Of a stretch of 64,000 nt of DNA, positions 51,002 through 61,519 are shown piece after piece. The translations under genes were made by a program, and so were the position numbers. Positions within the stretch are counted from its first letter, which is position 1. Every line of letters begins with the position of its first letter. This DNA comes from Rikenellaceae bacterium. Its GTDB lineage: Bacteria; Bacteroidota; Bacteroidia; Bacteroidales; Rikenellaceae. Below the pieces are notes generated by a model. It searched no databases. It had not been told where the DNA came from and saw nothing but the letters and a program-made list of their open reading frames with translations. Location of the stretch: the NCBI GenBank assembly GCA_009783565.1, contig WRDF01000001.1, forward strand, positions 1-64,000, written 5' to 3'.

Positions 51002-51104
51002 AAAAAAGGGTAAGCTACTTACATCGCACCGCTTCGACCTCCTACCCTTGCTCGTTTCCACGCCTGGGGGATTCGGAGGGAGCTGGTCGTGTAAGACTTA
51101 CCCG
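51002..51104 (-). ncRNA. ffs: Signal recognition particle RNA (small bacterial type)
   Basis: On the minus strand the ends pair (CTTACCC with GGGTAAG at 51097-51103 and 51008-51014). The interior holds the Bacteroidota SRP apical region (CCCCCAGGCGTGGAAACG, then AGCAAGGGTAGGAGG). A T run (51007 to 51002) ends the transcript. A strong consensus promoter precedes it. It binds Ffh for co-translational targeting. The ends are approximate. Confidence 0.85.
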
Positions 51105-51108
51105 AGCG

Positions 51109-51140
51109 CAAAGGTAAGCAACTTTCCGCGAATCTGCAAA
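51109..51140 (-). promoter_or_regulatory. Consensus promoter of SRP RNA
   Basis: Minus-strand TTTG (51137-51140), 20 bases, TACCTTTG (51109-51116). The transcript start is expected near 51104. Confidence 0.7.
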
Positions 51141-51148
51141 AAAATGAT

Positions 51149-51156
51149 TATCTTTG
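51149..51156 (+). promoter_or_regulatory. -7 element of rsfS-ftsH
   Basis: TATCTTTG, 20 bases before the rsfS ATG. It is back-to-back with the SRP RNA promoter, so the two compete for the same ~50 bases. Confidence 0.5.
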
Positions 51157-51176
51157 CGTTTCATTTGAGAAACCGT

Positions 51177-51530
51177 ATGACAGAACTCATCGAGACGATA
51201 GTAGAAGCCATAGCAGATAAAAAAGGCCGCAACGTCGTGGCCATAGACCTCTCGGCGATCGACGGCGCGGCCGCAGAAGCGTTCGTGGTGTGCAGCGCCG
51301 ATTCGCCGGCACAGGTCGAAGCCATCGTGCGCAACGTGGAGGAGCAAGCGATAGAGCGGCACGATGAAAAGCCGCGCAGGGTCGAAGGCATGACCAACGC
51401 CACATGGGTGGTTATGGATTACTACGACGTGATGGTGCACATCTTCCATACCGAGACGCGCGCATTCTACAAACTCGACGAACTCTGGGCCGACGCTCCT
51501 GCGAAACGCTACGAGGAGGGCAATTTTTAA
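51177..51530 (+). CDS. rsfS: Ribosome silencing factor RsfS
   Basis: 117 residues from MTELIETIVEAIADKKGRNVVAIDLS. The Iojap/RsfS fold shows AFVVCSADSPAQVEAI, GMTNATWVVMDYYDVMVHIF and FYKLDELWADAP. It binds ribosomal protein L14 and blocks subunit joining in starvation. ftsH starts eight bases after its stop, so they form one operon, a common Bacteroidota pairing. Confidence 0.9.
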   Translation: MTELIETIVEAIADKKGRNVVAIDLSAIDGAAAEAFVVCSADSPAQVEAIVRNVEEQAIERHDEKPRRVEGMTNATWVVMDYYDVMVHIFHTETRAFYKLDELWADAPAKRYEEGNF

Positions 51531-51538
51531 CAGGAAAA

Positions 51539-53671
51539 ATGGCAGACAATAATAAAAATACAGGTGGTGGCGGTCGCCCGCAGGGCGGCGGTAATCGTCC
51601 GCCTAACAGCAACCGTCCGCCGGGCGGAGGCGGGCCGATGATGCGGCCGCGCTTCAACTTCATGTGGGTCTATCTGATCCTGACGGTAATAATGCTGATG
51701 TGGCACTTTTCGGGCGACTCGCAGAGCAGCGCGCGCATCACATGGGACGAGCTGAGGCCGATGATCGAACGCGGAGACGTGGAGCGCATCGACGTGATCA
51801 ACGACCGCACGGCGGATGTACACCTTGTGCCGGAGGCCGTAGAACTGTATTCGAAGAATAACGAGCGGTGGCGCAATATTCCCGCCAGCGGGGTGCAGTT
51901 CACGTTCCGCATCCCGAGCGTCGAGATTTTCGACCGCCGTATGACGGAGCTGGAAGAGGTGTCGGGACAGCACGTGCCGGTGGATTATATCGACCGCAGC
52001 AATATGTTCATGGACGTCGTGATGCGCATACTGCCGTTCGCGCTGATTATCCTGTTCTGGCTCTTCATCATGCGTTCGATGTCGCGCGGAGCGGGTGGCG
52101 GCGGGCCGGGCGGCGTGTTCAACGTGGGCAAGGCTAAGGCGCAGATGTTCGACCGCGAGAATGCGGTGAAAGTGACTTTCAAGGACGTAGCAGGATTGGA
52201 AGAAGCGAAGGTCGAGATCATGGAGATCGTCGATTTTTTGCGCAAGCCTGAGAAATATAAGGAATTGGGCGGAAAGATCCCCAAAGGCGCGTTGTTGGTA
52301 GGCCCTCCCGGCACGGGTAAGACGCTGCTGGCCAAGGCAGTGGCGGGCGAGGCCAATGTGCCGTTCTTCTCGATGAGCGGCTCGGATTTTGTCGAAATGT
52401 TCGTGGGCGTCGGGGCGTCGCGCGTGCGCGACCTCTTCAAACAGGCAAAAGAGAAAGCGCCGTGCATCGTGTTTATCGATGAAATCGACGCCATCGGGCG
52501 GGCGCGCGGCAAGAACGTGGGATATTCGTCTAACGATGAGCGCGAAAATACTCTGAATCAGCTGCTTACGGAGATGGACGGTTTCGGGACGAACTCCGGA
52601 GTGATCATCCTTGCAGCGACGAACCGCGCCGATATTCTCGACAAGGCGTTAATGCGCGCAGGACGGTTCGACCGCCAGATAGAAGTGGGATTGCCCGAAT
52701 TGAACGAGCGCCGCGAGATTTTCAACGTACATCTGCGAAATCTGAAATTAGCCGACGGCCTCGACCGCGAGTTCCTCGCCAAACAAACGCCCGGATTCTC
52801 AGGCGCGGATATTGCGAACGTGTGTAACGAAGCGGCTCTGATAGCCGCGCGCAAGAACAAACCGGCCATCGACAAGCAGGACTTCCTCGACGCCATCGAC
52901 CGCATAGTAGGCGGGTTGGAGCGTAAGAGCATGATAATTACGCCGGAAGAGAAGAGAAAGACGGCGTTCCACGAGGCGGGGCACGCGGCGGTAAGCTGGA
53001 TGCTGCCGAACGCGAATCCGCTGATAAAGGTGACCATTATTCCGCGTGGGCGCTCGCTCGGAGCGGCATGGTACTTGCCCGACGAGCGGCACACCAAGTC
53101 GCGGGCGCAGTTTATGGACGAAATGGCGTCGGCGTTGGCAGGCAAGGTCACCGAGCAGATATTTTTCAACGAACTCTCGACGGGCGCGCTCAGCGATCTG
53201 GAAAAAGTGACCAAGATGGCATACGCGATGGTCGTATATTACGGCATGAGCGAGCGGGTGGGCAATGTGAGCTACTACGACTCGACGGGGCAGAGCGAGA
53301 TGAGTTTCTCGAAACCGTTCAGCGAAAAAACGGCGCAGGACATCGACCACGAGGTAAAGCGGATTATAGACGAGGCCGCCGAAATGGCGCGCCGCGTGGT
53401 GGAAGCCAACCGCGAGGCAATAACACGGCTGGCGGAAACGCTTTTAGAACGCGAGGTGATCTTCACCGAAGACGTGGAGCATATATTCGGCCCCAGCGCG
53501 CGGCAACTTTCGGAGAAAAACGGCGAACAGGTCCTAAAACCGGTGGTGAAAGAGGATTCGGACGATTATTCGGTGGCCGATGCTCTGGACGCAGCGGAAC
53601 TCGAAGAAAAACCTAAACCGAAAAGAGGACGGAAACCCGCTGCCTTGAAAACCGTGAAGAAAGAAAAATAG
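51539..53671 (+). CDS. ftsH: ATP-dependent zinc metalloprotease FtsH
   Basis: 710 residues. It has a 35-residue Gly/Pro/Asn/Arg-rich N-terminus, a membrane segment at about 40-58, a periplasmic domain and a second membrane segment (about 165-182). The AAA domain carries Walker A GPPGTGKT, Walker [12 protein letters not shown] and an SRH with [13 protein letters not shown]. The peptidase domain has the zinc motif HEAGHAA. The C-terminus is acidic then Lys-rich. It degrades membrane and short-lived cytosolic proteins at the inner membrane. The low-complexity N-terminal tail is longer than in many homologues. Confidence 0.95.
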   Translation: MADNNKNTGGGGRPQGGGNRPPNSNRPPGGGGPMMRPRFNFMWVYLILTVIMLMWHFSGDSQSSARITWDELRPMIERGDVERIDVINDRTADVHLVPEAVELYSKNNERWRNIPASGVQFTFRIPSVEIFDRRMTELEEVSGQHVPVDYIDRSNMFMDVVMRILPFALIILFWLFIMRSMSRGAGGGGPGGVFNVGKAKAQMFDRENAVKVTFKDVAGLEEAKVEIMEIVDFLRKPEKYKELGGKIPKGALLVGPPGTGKTLLAKAVAGEANVPFFSMSGSDFVEMFVGVGASRVRDLFKQAKEKAPCIVFIDEIDAIGRARGKNVGYSSNDERENTLNQLLTEMDGFGTNSGVIILAATNRADILDKALMRAGRFDRQIEVGLPELNERREIFNVHLRNLKLADGLDREFLAKQTPGFSGADIANVCNEAALIAARKNKPAIDKQDFLDAIDRIVGGLERKSMIITPEEKRKTAFHEAGHAAVSWMLPNANPLIKVTIIPRGRSLGAAWYLPDERHTKSRAQFMDEMASALAGKVTEQIFFNELSTGALSDLEKVTKMAYAMVVYYGMSERVGNVSYYDSTGQSEMSFSKPFSEKTAQDIDHEVKRIIDEAAEMARRVVEANREAITRLAETLLEREVIFTEDVEHIFGPSARQLSEKNGEQVLKPVVKEDSDDYSVADALDAAELEEKPKPKRGRKPAALKTVKKEK

Positions 53672-53677
53672 AACGCG

Positions 53678-53763
53678 CGTCATTGCGAGGGTCGCAAGAC
53701 CCGAAGCAATCCAGCAAAATTTAAGGACACTGGATTGCTTCGCCTTTAAGGCTCGCAATGACG
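53678..53763. repeat. Dispersed palindromic repeat, A family
   Basis: CGTCATTGCGAGGGTCGCAAGACCCGAAGCAATCC ... GGATTGCTTCGCCTTTAAGGCTCGCAATGACG, starting seven bases after the ftsH stop. A half-repeat (GATTGCGGATCAAGTCCGCAATGAC) follows at 53774-53798. Confidence 0.8.
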
Positions 53764-53827
53764 ATCAGAGTGAGATTGCGGATCAAGTCCGCAATGACAA
53801 TATATGCAGAATTCATAATTAAATATA

Positions 53828-54268
53828 GAGAGAGCGGGAGGGCTTCGTCGCTGCCCGTCAGCGTGGGGGTAATCTGCGCATGCGGGGAGAGGAAAGTCCG
53901 GGCAACGCAGAGCGCCGCGCTTCCTAACGGGAAGATGTCCGACGAGGGCATAGTTCAAGGTAACAGAAAATGACCGCCCGCGCCGGGGCTTTCGCGCCGT
54001 GCGGGTAAGGGTGAAAAGGTGGGGTAAGAGCCTACCGCAGTGCGTGGCGACACGTGCCGGCGTACCACTCGCGGGTTGCAAGACCATGTATACCGACGCC
54101 TGAGGGCTGCTCGTCCGATGTTGGAGGGTAGGTCGCTAAAACTTGTGTGCGAGCGCAAGTGTAGATAAATGACGAAGGTTGCGTGCGAAGTTATCGGTCT
54201 TGATTTTCAGGGCATTACGGCTTTAAGCGCATCACAGAACCCGGCTTACAACTCCCGCAAACTCTCTT
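53828..54268 (+). ncRNA. rnpB: RNase P RNA (class A)
   Basis: The ends pair (GAGAGAGCGGGAG with CTCCCGCAAACTCTC) and a TTTTTATTT terminator tract follows. Universal core sequences are present: GAGGAAAGTCCGGGC near the 5' side (53889-53903), AAGGGTGAAAAGGTGGGGTAAGAGCC, and ACAGAACCCGGCTTA near the 3' end. It is the catalytic RNA that matures tRNA 5' ends. The length of ~440 bases is a little long for the class. Confidence 0.93.
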
Positions 54269-54330
54269 TTTATTTCAATTACGAATAAGCTGACGCATGA
54301 ACTCGTAATTCGTAATTGATAACTCGTAAT

Positions 54331-55293
54331 TTAGTCGAACGACTGCATCCCTGAGCGGGCGATCTCTTTGATACGGCGATAGTCGGACGGCGAGAGTTCC
54401 ATGAAAAAGTAGTGTATCGGGTTCACGCGCTGACCGTTATGATGTACTTCATAGTGTAGGTGCGGAGCGAGCGAGAGTCCCGTGTTTCCCGACAAAGCGA
54501 TGATGTCGCCACGACGTACGCGGTCGCCGCGACGCACATTGGCGCGGCTCAGATGGCTGTAAACGGTATGATAATTCTTGCCGTGAGCGATGGTGATCGA
54601 TAGTCCCGACGCCGAATTGTTGCGCGTCACATCGTGCACCACGCCATCGGCCGTAGCAAAGACGCGCGACCCTTCGGGGACAGTGTAATCGACGCCCTGA
54701 TGCGGAGTAAGCGTTTTGTAGAACGGATGGATGCGCAGGCCGAACGATGCGGTGAGCAGCGTGAGTTCGGGGTTGATCACGGGTTGGATCGCCGGTATGA
54801 AGTCGATAGCATCGCCCGCATTTTGCACAAGCCCGGCGAGCCTGTCGTATCTCGATTGCAGCGCGGCCATTTTTCTGTTCAATTCGCGCGTCTTGGCATC
54901 GAGTTCGGCGGCAAGTTCTTTCGGACTCTTTTTCAGCAGCTTATCATAAGTCATCCAGCGTTCGGTCTCGGTTTCCGCTTCGAGGTCGTAAGGTTCGGAT
55001 TCGAACAGGATTTTGAACACGTTCCGGTCGCGTTCGACGACGTTTTGCAGCACCAGTTCGACAGAATCGTAACGCGCGCTCAGTGCCTCGTACTGTCGCC
55101 GCATCTCGGTCGTGCTATACTTCATGCGGTATTCGAGCGGTGTATCGAAAAAGAACGAGAACCCGACATAGAACATTACGGCGATGCCGAGCCACCCCAG
55201 AAAATGGAATAGCACGCGCACAACGCCGCGCCTTATGTGCCGGCGCGGGTCGAACATCGGCGGACGCTCTTTTGCGGTGTTTTTTCTGCTCAT
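54331..55293 (-). CDS. LytM/M23-type peptidase with membrane anchor (copy 1)
   Basis: 320 residues from MSRKNTAKER. It has a membrane segment (about 26-48), a periplasmic coiled coil (about 60-165) and an M23 domain (about 205-300). The domain shows FGLRIHPFYKTLTPHQGVDYTVPEGS (the HxxxD zinc ligands), GLSITIAHGKNYHTVYSHL and PHLHYEVHHNG. The zinc ligands look intact, so it may cut peptidoglycan cross-links. The same architecture recurs in the gene at 55582, 288 bases upstream in the same direction. Confidence 0.85.
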   Translation of the reverse strand: MSRKNTAKERPPMFDPRRHIRRGVVRVLFHFLGWLGIAVMFYVGFSFFFDTPLEYRMKYSTTEMRRQYEALSARYDSVELVLQNVVERDRNVFKILFESEPYDLEAETETERWMTYDKLLKKSPKELAAELDAKTRELNRKMAALQSRYDRLAGLVQNAGDAIDFIPAIQPVINPELTLLTASFGLRIHPFYKTLTPHQGVDYTVPEGSRVFATADGVVHDVTRNNSASGLSITIAHGKNYHTVYSHLSRANVRRGDRVRRGDIIALSGNTGLSLAPHLHYEVHHNGQRVNPIHYFFMELSPSDYRRIKEIARSGMQSFD

Positions 55294-55363
55294 TTCAAAA
55301 CGTATTGTGACACAAGTACATCTGCTTATTTTTAGGACTTTCGCGCCAAGCGGAGGTCCTGCG

Positions 55364-55435
55364 GCACGCCGCCGCCCCACGCGGCGGGTCGCTATTTCTT
55401 CGCTTCGCTCAGACGACCCACCGCCGACGGCGTGC
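55364..55435. repeat. GC-rich palindromic (REP-like) element
   Basis: GCACGCCG (55364-55371) and CGGCGTGC (55428-55435) with an inner GGGTCG/CGACCC pair form a long imperfect hairpin around a CTATTTCTTCGCTTCGCT loop. It is unrelated to the A and B repeats and lies in the spacer between the two M23 genes. Confidence 0.55.
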
Positions 55436-55465
55436 TGAAACGCGCGAGAGATTTCTCAAAACTTT

Positions 55466-55572
55466 GTCATTCCTCCGTCCCGTAGGGACGGAGGAATCTA
55501 TCGCTCGTCTCCTTTTTTATTTCTAAACTCGCACTAGATCCTTCGTCGCGCTACGCGCTCGCTCGGGATGAC
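55466..55572. repeat. Dispersed palindromic repeat, B family
   Basis: GTCATTCCTCCGTCCCGTAGGGACGGAGGAATCTATCGCTCG ... CTAGATCCTTCGTCGCGCTACGCGCTCGCTCGGGATGAC. The right half matches the copy at 22879. It ends ten bases before the stop of the next M23 gene. Confidence 0.65.
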
Positions 55573-55581
55573 ACATGCGTG

Positions 55582-56547
55582 TTACAACTCCTCGAAGTTT
55601 TCTTCTTTCGCGTTTTCGATTATCTCGTTCAGCTCTTCTATACTCATTTCGAGACGGAAATAGTTGAGCGGATCGACATACGTACCCATATAAATAACCT
55701 CGTAGTGGATGTGCGGCCCTGTCGAGCGTCCCGTGCTGCCGACTTCGCCTATGGTCTCGCCGCGCCGCACCGTCTGTCCCGGCCTCACGTGGCTCTTGCT
55801 AAGGTGTGCATAGCGCGTGCGATAGCCGAACCCGTGATCCACGAGTATCTGCAATCCGTAAGCGCCGTTGTACCTCGATTCGACGACCGTGCCGTTGGCC
55901 GTGACATACACGTCCGTACCGCGCGGCGCACCCAGATCGAGACCCGTATGATGATGCCAATATCGCCCGATCGGATGAATGCGCCGTCCGAAGCGGTCCA
56001 TTTTTCCGCTCCATCGGCTCTTGTCGATAGGCCATATCGCCGGTACGGAGAGCACCATTTTTTCCTTGTCGAACGACAGCGTTTGAAGTTCGTCCATCGA
56101 CACGGACTGCAAGTAGACGAGCCGTGCGAGAGCATCGACCTGCCGCCATGTCCGCATCATCAGCGGGGTATAGCGGTCGCCCTCCAATGCGGCGTACTTT
56201 GTCACCGGATAGTCGTTGTAGATGCCCGGAATGCAAATCGTATCGTGGCCGAAAAGCGGCCGATAGACGCTTTGGTCGCGGTGGCGAATTTCAGCGATCT
56301 TCTGCATCGACGCGTCGATCTTCGCCTGCAACACTTCGTACTCCATCAGTGCCTCACGGTTGCTGCGGTCGATGAGGTACATTTTAGGGGTGATGAAGAA
56401 CCACGAAAAAAGGAAATTCACCACCGAGGCGAGTATAAACCCAATGAGCACCTTACGCATCACGCGGTAAAAGCGGAGGCGGAAAGGTGTTTTCACGACT
56501 TCATAAGTGAGCGTCTTCGGGTTGAGTTTGTACTCTTTTTTTGCCAT
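55582..56547 (-). CDS. LytM/M23-type peptidase with membrane anchor (copy 2)
   Basis: 321 residues from MAKKEYKLNPKTLTYEVVKTPFRLRF; an open frame continues upstream but is non-coding in appearance. It has a membrane segment (about 33-52), a helical periplasmic stretch and an M23 domain. The domain shows FGRRIHPIGRYWHHHTGLDLGAPRG, GLQILVDHGFGYRTRYAHLSKS and GPHIHYEVIYMGTYVDPLNYF. The C-terminus is Glu/Asn-rich. It is a tandem paralogue of the 54331 gene. It is divergent from alaS. Confidence 0.85.
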   Translation of the reverse strand: MAKKEYKLNPKTLTYEVVKTPFRLRFYRVMRKVLIGFILASVVNFLFSWFFITPKMYLIDRSNREALMEYEVLQAKIDASMQKIAEIRHRDQSVYRPLFGHDTICIPGIYNDYPVTKYAALEGDRYTPLMMRTWRQVDALARLVYLQSVSMDELQTLSFDKEKMVLSVPAIWPIDKSRWSGKMDRFGRRIHPIGRYWHHHTGLDLGAPRGTDVYVTANGTVVESRYNGAYGLQILVDHGFGYRTRYAHLSKSHVRPGQTVRRGETIGEVGSTGRSTGPHIHYEVIYMGTYVDPLNYFRLEMSIEELNEIIENAKEENFEEL

Positions 56548-56561
56548 TCTGCGAGTGGAAA

Positions 56562-56569
56562 GTGCAAAT
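56562..56569 (-). promoter_or_regulatory. -7 element of the second M23 gene
   Basis: Minus-strand TAAATTTG, 15 bases before the ATG at 56547, fitting TAnnTTTG. No clear -33 box. Confidence 0.4.
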
Positions 56570-56634
56570 TTAGTCGAAAAATGTGTAATTTTACGACTTA
56601 CTTTTAATTGAACGTAAAACGGCAACCCTATATT

Positions 56635-59262
56635 ATGACAGCGAACCGGATCAGAGAGGCATTTTTGGAATTTTTCCGCAGTAAAGGACACGCGATAGTA
56701 CCGTCTGCGCCGATGGTTATAAAGAACGACCCCACGCTGATGTTCACCAACGCGGGCATGAACCAGTTCAAGGACATTTTCCTTGGCAATTCGCCCGTCA
56801 CCGCGCCGCGCGTAGCCGACACCCAGAAGTGCCTCAGAGTGTCGGGCAAGCACAACGACCTCGAAGAGGTGGGCCGCGACACGTACCATCATACGATGTT
56901 CGAAATGCTGGGCAACTGGTCGTTCGGTGATTATTTCAAAAAAGAGGCCATAGAGTGGGCTTGGGAGTTTCTCGTGGGCGTTCTGGGGCTGCCGGCCGAC
57001 CGCATTTATGCTACCGTATTCGAAGGCAGCGCGCAGGACGGCGTCGCACGCGACGAGGAGGCTTACGGCTATTGGCGGCAGTTTTTGCCCGCAGAGCAGA
57101 TTTTGCTCGGAAACAAAAAGGATAACTTCTGGGAGATGGGCGACACGGGGCCGTGCGGACCTTGCAGCGAGGTACATTTCGACCTGCGCTCGGACGAGGA
57201 GCGCGCCGGTGTGGCAGGCAGCGAACTTGTGAACCGCGACCATCCGCATGTAGTGGAGATATGGAATCTGGTTTTCATGCAGTTCAATCGCCGTGCGGAC
57301 GGTTCACTCGCGCCACTTCCGATGAACCACGTCGATACGGGAATGGGATTCGAGCGGCTCTGTATGATCATGCAGCAGGTGCAGAGCAACTACGACACCG
57401 ACGTTTTCCGGCCCATAATAGCACAGATCGCGCAGATGGCCGGACGGGTTTACGGCGCGGATGAGCAGACCGACATAGCGATACGCGTCGTGGCCGACCA
57501 CCTGCGCGCCATAGCGTTTTCCATAGCCGACGGACAACTGCCGTCGAATGTCAAGGCGGGTTACGTCATACGCCGCATCCTGCGCCGCGCGGTGCGTTAC
57601 GGCTACACGTATCTGGGTTTCAGCGAGCCGTTCATTTGGCGATTGGTGGATGTTTTGGCCGGGCAGATGGGCGCGCAATTCCCCGAATTGGAGGCGCAGA
57701 AAGAGCTGATAAAAAAGGTCGTGCGCGAAGAGGAGGCATCGTTCCTCCATACGCTGGCGACGGGTATCGCGCTGTTGGACAGCGTGATGGGCAAAGCGCG
57801 CGGGGAAGGACGCACGACGATTTCGGGCGCAGAGGCGTTCACACTTTACGACACGTTCGGTTTCCCGATAGACCTCACCGCATTGATCGCACGCGAGGGC
57901 GGTATGGAGGTCGATATGGCGGGGTTCGATACTGAACTGGCGCACCAGAAAGAGCGTTCACGCGCAGCGGCGGCGGTGGAGACGGGCGATTGGACCGCGG
58001 TTACGGACAGCGCATCGGAGAGCGTTTTTGTGGGTTATGACACTCTGATAGCCAACGTGCGCATCGTGCGTTATCGTCGCGTCGAGACTAAGGGTAAAAC
58101 GTTCTGGCAGGTGGTTTTCGACCGCACGCCGTTCTATGGCAATTCGGGCGGACAACTGGGCGATGCGGGTTATATCGAGACACCCGACGGCACGCGCCTG
58201 CAAGTCACTGATACTCAGAAAGAAAACGCTTTGACGACGCATATAATGCCGGAGTTGCCGCAGGATGTTTCGGCTATTTTTACGGCAGTCGTCAATGCGG
58301 CGAAACGAACGGCGACGGCAGCCAATCACACGGCGACGCACCTGCTGCACGAGGCTCTGCGCGAGGTTCTGGGCGGTCACGTAGAGCAGAAAGGGTCGTT
58401 GGTCGGTGCAGATGGTTTGCGTTTCGATTTTGCTCATTTTCAGAAAGTTACGGCCAAGCAGTTGCGCGAAGTCGAACGTTCGGTAAACCGCCGCGTGAGG
58501 TTGAATTATCCGTTGGAAGAGGAGCGCGAATGCCCTATCGAGCTAGCGCAAGAGATGGGTGCGGTGATGTTGTTCGGCGAAAAATACGGTTCGACGGTGC
58601 GCGTGGTGCGTTTCGGGTCGGCGGTGGAACTTTGCGGCGGCACGCATGTCACGGCGACAGGCGACATCGGGCTGCTGCGCATCACTTCGGAAAGCGCCAT
58701 CGCGGCCGGTGTGCGCCGTATCGAGGCCGTAACGGGCGAGGCCGCCGAACGTTCGGTGCACGCGCTCGAAGACCTTATTGAGGAAATAAAAGATTTTCTG
58801 AATAATCCGTCTATTATGCAGGCGCTTAAAAAGATGCTCGAAGAGAACGAGGAACTGCGCAGCCAGATGGAAGAATACAGACAGGAGAAGAAAGAACTTG
58901 TGATAGACCGTATCGTCAGCGAGGCGCGCGAAGAGGACGGTATCGTGCTGTTTGCCAGACACATAGACCTCCCTGCCGACATGGTGAAAAATATAGCCTT
59001 CGCGCTGCGCCAACGTATTCCGAACGTCGTGATGATCGTGGGGTCGAACCATGCCGACCGCACGACGCTGTCGGTGCTTTTAGGCGACGAATTGGCGGCT
59101 AACGGACTGAATGCAAGCGAAATAGTGCGCGAAGCGGCGCGAGAGATCGGAGGCAGCGGCGGTGGACAGCCGTTCTTCGCCACCGCCGGCGGCAAAAATC
59201 CGCAAGGGCTGGAAAAGGCTATCACCGCTGCCGTCGGGCTGGTGAAGGGCAAATTAAAATAA
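56635..59262 (+). CDS. alaS: Alanyl-tRNA synthetase
   Basis: 875 residues from [19 protein letters not shown]. The class II catalytic core (about 1-240; [34 protein letters not shown]) is followed by a helical tRNA-binding region. The editing domain has [17 protein letters not shown] and [14 protein letters not shown] (zinc His/Cys). A C-Ala domain (about 740-875) has [17 protein letters not shown]. Length and motif order are standard. Confidence 0.95.
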   Translation: MTANRIREAFLEFFRSKGHAIVPSAPMVIKNDPTLMFTNAGMNQFKDIFLGNSPVTAPRVADTQKCLRVSGKHNDLEEVGRDTYHHTMFEMLGNWSFGDYFKKEAIEWAWEFLVGVLGLPADRIYATVFEGSAQDGVARDEEAYGYWRQFLPAEQILLGNKKDNFWEMGDTGPCGPCSEVHFDLRSDEERAGVAGSELVNRDHPHVVEIWNLVFMQFNRRADGSLAPLPMNHVDTGMGFERLCMIMQQVQSNYDTDVFRPIIAQIAQMAGRVYGADEQTDIAIRVVADHLRAIAFSIADGQLPSNVKAGYVIRRILRRAVRYGYTYLGFSEPFIWRLVDVLAGQMGAQFPELEAQKELIKKVVREEEASFLHTLATGIALLDSVMGKARGEGRTTISGAEAFTLYDTFGFPIDLTALIAREGGMEVDMAGFDTELAHQKERSRAAAAVETGDWTAVTDSASESVFVGYDTLIANVRIVRYRRVETKGKTFWQVVFDRTPFYGNSGGQLGDAGYIETPDGTRLQVTDTQKENALTTHIMPELPQDVSAIFTAVVNAAKRTATAANHTATHLLHEALREVLGGHVEQKGSLVGADGLRFDFAHFQKVTAKQLREVERSVNRRVRLNYPLEEERECPIELAQEMGAVMLFGEKYGSTVRVVRFGSAVELCGGTHVTATGDIGLLRITSESAIAAGVRRIEAVTGEAAERSVHALEDLIEEIKDFLNNPSIMQALKKMLEENEELRSQMEEYRQEKKELVIDRIVSEAREEDGIVLFARHIDLPADMVKNIAFALRQRIPNVVMIVGSNHADRTTLSVLLGDELAANGLNASEIVREAAREIGGSGGGQPFFATAGGKNPQGLEKAITAAVGLVKGKLK

Positions 59263-59287
59263 AATGTCATTCTGAACACACAAAGTA

Positions 59288-60811
59288 ATGAATAAAATAT
59301 TGTTAATGATATTGGACGGCTGGGGAATCGGCGACCGGTCGAAGAGCGATGCGGTGTGGGCGGCGAACCCGGAGTATATGAACATGCTGTGGGAGCGGTG
59401 GCCGCACGCGCGGCTGAAAACCAGCGGTGAGGATGTGGGATTGCCCGACGGACAGATGGGCAACTCGGAGGTGGGGCATCTGAATATCGGTGCGGGACGG
59501 GTGGTGTATCAGGATCTGGTGCGCATCAACCGCGCGTGCCGCGACGGGTCTATAAAGGCTAACCCGGAAATAGTCAAGGCGTTCGAATATGCGCGCACGA
59601 ACGGCAAGCGGGTACATTTCATGGGCCTCGTATCGGACGGCGGCGTGCACAGTTCGCTCGAACATCTGATGGCGCTGTGCGATATTTCGAAAGATTACGG
59701 ACTGGGCGAGCGCACGTTCGTACACTGTTTCATGGACGGACGCGACACCGATCCGCATAGCGGACGCGGGTTTATCGAGCGGTTACAGGCGCATCAGACC
59801 ACGAGCGGCGGACGTATCGCATCCTTAATCGGGCGCTATTATGCTATGGATCGCGACAAACGTTGGGAACGTGTAAAAGTGGCTTACGACCTGTTGGTAG
59901 GTGGCATCGGCGAGCGGGCAACAGATCTGCCTGCGGCAGTGCAAAAGTCTTATGCAGAGGGGGTTACGGATGAGTTCATAAAGCCTATAGTAGCGGTGGA
60001 TTCCGACGGACGGCCGCTCGCGACGCTGGGCGAAGGCGATATGGTGATATTCTTCAATTTCCGCAACGACCGCGCCAAGGAACTCACTATCGTGCTGACA
60101 CAGAGCGACATGCCCGACGAGGAGATGCACACCATACCTTTGTATTATTGCACGATGACCCCCTATGACGCGACGTTCGAGGGGCTGCATGTGCTCTTCG
60201 ACAAAGATAACGTGGAGAACACGCTCGGCGAATATCTCGCGGCGCACGGTCTCACCCAACTGCGCATTGCCGAAACCGAAAAATATGCGCACGTGACGTT
60301 TTTCCTAAACGGCGGACGCGAGGCGACATTCTCCGGCGAGGAGCGCATTTTGATCCCTTCGCCCAAAGTAGCGACATACGATTTACAGCCCGAAATGAGC
60401 GTCTACGAGGTACGCGATGCACTGGTGGAAGCATTGGAAACGCAGAAATTCGACTTCATTGCGCTCAATTTTGCCAACGGCGATATGGTCGGCCACACGG
60501 GCGTTTACGACGCTATCGTGCAGGCTATCAAAGCAGTGGATCTCAGCGTGGAGGCCGTTGTCGAGGCGGCGAGGGCGAACGGTTATGAAGTGGTGATCAT
60601 CGCCGATCACGGGAATGCCGACAACGCTCTGAACGCTGACTGCTCGCCTAACACGGCGCATTCGCTGAACCCCGTCCCCATTATCGTGGTGTCGGATCGC
60701 GTGCGCAGCGTGGACGACGGCGCGCTTGCCGACGTTGCGCCTACCGTGCTGAAACTCATGGGGTTACCACAACCGTCCGAGATGACAGGGCGGGTGTTGG
60801 TGGAATTTTAG
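59288..60811 (+). CDS. gpmI: 2,3-bisphosphoglycerate-independent phosphoglycerate mutase
   Basis: 507 residues of the alkaline-phosphatase fold. It has N-terminal [10 protein letters not shown] (metal Asp), [20 protein letters not shown] with the phosphoserine Ser, [25 protein letters not shown] and the C-terminal metal cluster [13 protein letters not shown]. It interconverts 3- and 2-phosphoglycerate in glycolysis with manganese. It starts 25 bases after alaS. Confidence 0.95.
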   Translation: MNKILLMILDGWGIGDRSKSDAVWAANPEYMNMLWERWPHARLKTSGEDVGLPDGQMGNSEVGHLNIGAGRVVYQDLVRINRACRDGSIKANPEIVKAFEYARTNGKRVHFMGLVSDGGVHSSLEHLMALCDISKDYGLGERTFVHCFMDGRDTDPHSGRGFIERLQAHQTTSGGRIASLIGRYYAMDRDKRWERVKVAYDLLVGGIGERATDLPAAVQKSYAEGVTDEFIKPIVAVDSDGRPLATLGEGDMVIFFNFRNDRAKELTIVLTQSDMPDEEMHTIPLYYCTMTPYDATFEGLHVLFDKDNVENTLGEYLAAHGLTQLRIAETEKYAHVTFFLNGGREATFSGEERILIPSPKVATYDLQPEMSVYEVRDALVEALETQKFDFIALNFANGDMVGHTGVYDAIVQAIKAVDLSVEAVVEAARANGYEVVIIADHGNADNALNADCSPNTAHSLNPVPIIVVSDRVRSVDDGALADVAPTVLKLMGLPQPSEMTGRVLVEF

Positions 60812-60824
60812 TATTCGCGAGAAT

Positions 60825-60872
60825 GGTTTCCGGCTTGCTAACACTGACAAATCGTCAGGCAAGCCGGAAACC
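60825..60872. terminator. Long perfect hairpin after gpmI
   Basis: A 14-bp stem GGTTTCCGGCTTGC / GCAAGCCGGAAACC with an inner TGAC/GTCA pair. No T tract follows, so it could be an RNA-stabilising or repeat element (its TTTCCGGCTTGC arm resembles the repeats after nadE and ubiX) rather than an intrinsic terminator. Confidence 0.5.
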
Positions 60873-60946
60873 CATTCATGTGTGTTGCATGTAAGCAGCG
60901 AGAGCGCGGCAGAAAGACATTAGCGGCTGAAAAATAAATAGTAAAT

Positions 60947-61399
60947 ATGGAAAATCAAAAAGTATTCAGGTCGCGTATCAGCATACTGGTACTCGTCTTT
61001 CTATTGGCGGCTTTTATCTCGTGTACCATACCGCTGATTAAGCACATGCCAATTTTGAGTTTGTGCATTACGGGCGGAGTATTTGTGCTTATTTTCTTTC
61101 TGTTTGGCAGAATACGCTATATTATATCGGGCAATAAATTGCATATAACATTCGGCGGAAGTGTAAAAATTTCAGATATGGTTTCGCTTGAACGATCATA
61201 TAATCCACTATCGTCGCCAGCTTCTTCTTTGAAAAGGTTGTGCCTTCGTTATAAAAAAGGGACTAAATATTTGTTTACGCTGATTTCGCCTGTTAGAGAG
61301 CAGGAATTTATCGAAGACCTGAAAGCTATCAATCCGGATATACGCGTTCGTATTTCTGATAAAAAGGGAATATGGCGTGTTTGGGACTGGGACATCTAA
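60947..61399 (+). CDS. Small membrane protein with PH-like domain
   Basis: 150 residues. Two membrane segments (about 12-30 and 35-55) precede a strand-rich domain with IRYIISGNKLHITFGGSVKISDMVSLERSYN and EFIEDLKAINPDIRVRI, the layout of the DUF1200/bacterial PH-like family. The function of that family is unknown. It is AT-richer than gpmI. It is convergent with mutS across a ~120-base spacer with a degenerate ATTCGTA relic. Confidence 0.65.
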   Translation: MENQKVFRSRISILVLVFLLAAFISCTIPLIKHMPILSLCITGGVFVLIFFLFGRIRYIISGNKLHITFGGSVKISDMVSLERSYNPLSSPASSLKRLCLRYKKGTKYLFTLISPVREQEFIEDLKAINPDIRVRISDKKGIWRVWDWDI

Positions 61400-61519
61400 A
61401 AACAGCTGAATTTGAGTTGCAATTTTAAGATAGCGCGCACAAGTGCATATACCATCTTTTTTGGCACAAGTTTATGCGTTAGCCGTAACAAGTTTGTTAA
61501 TTCGTAATTCTTAATTGAA

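Noticed and set aside
53758-53973. Short frames across the start of RNase P RNA
   Set aside because: The region is explained by an A-family repeat and the conserved RNase P RNA core.
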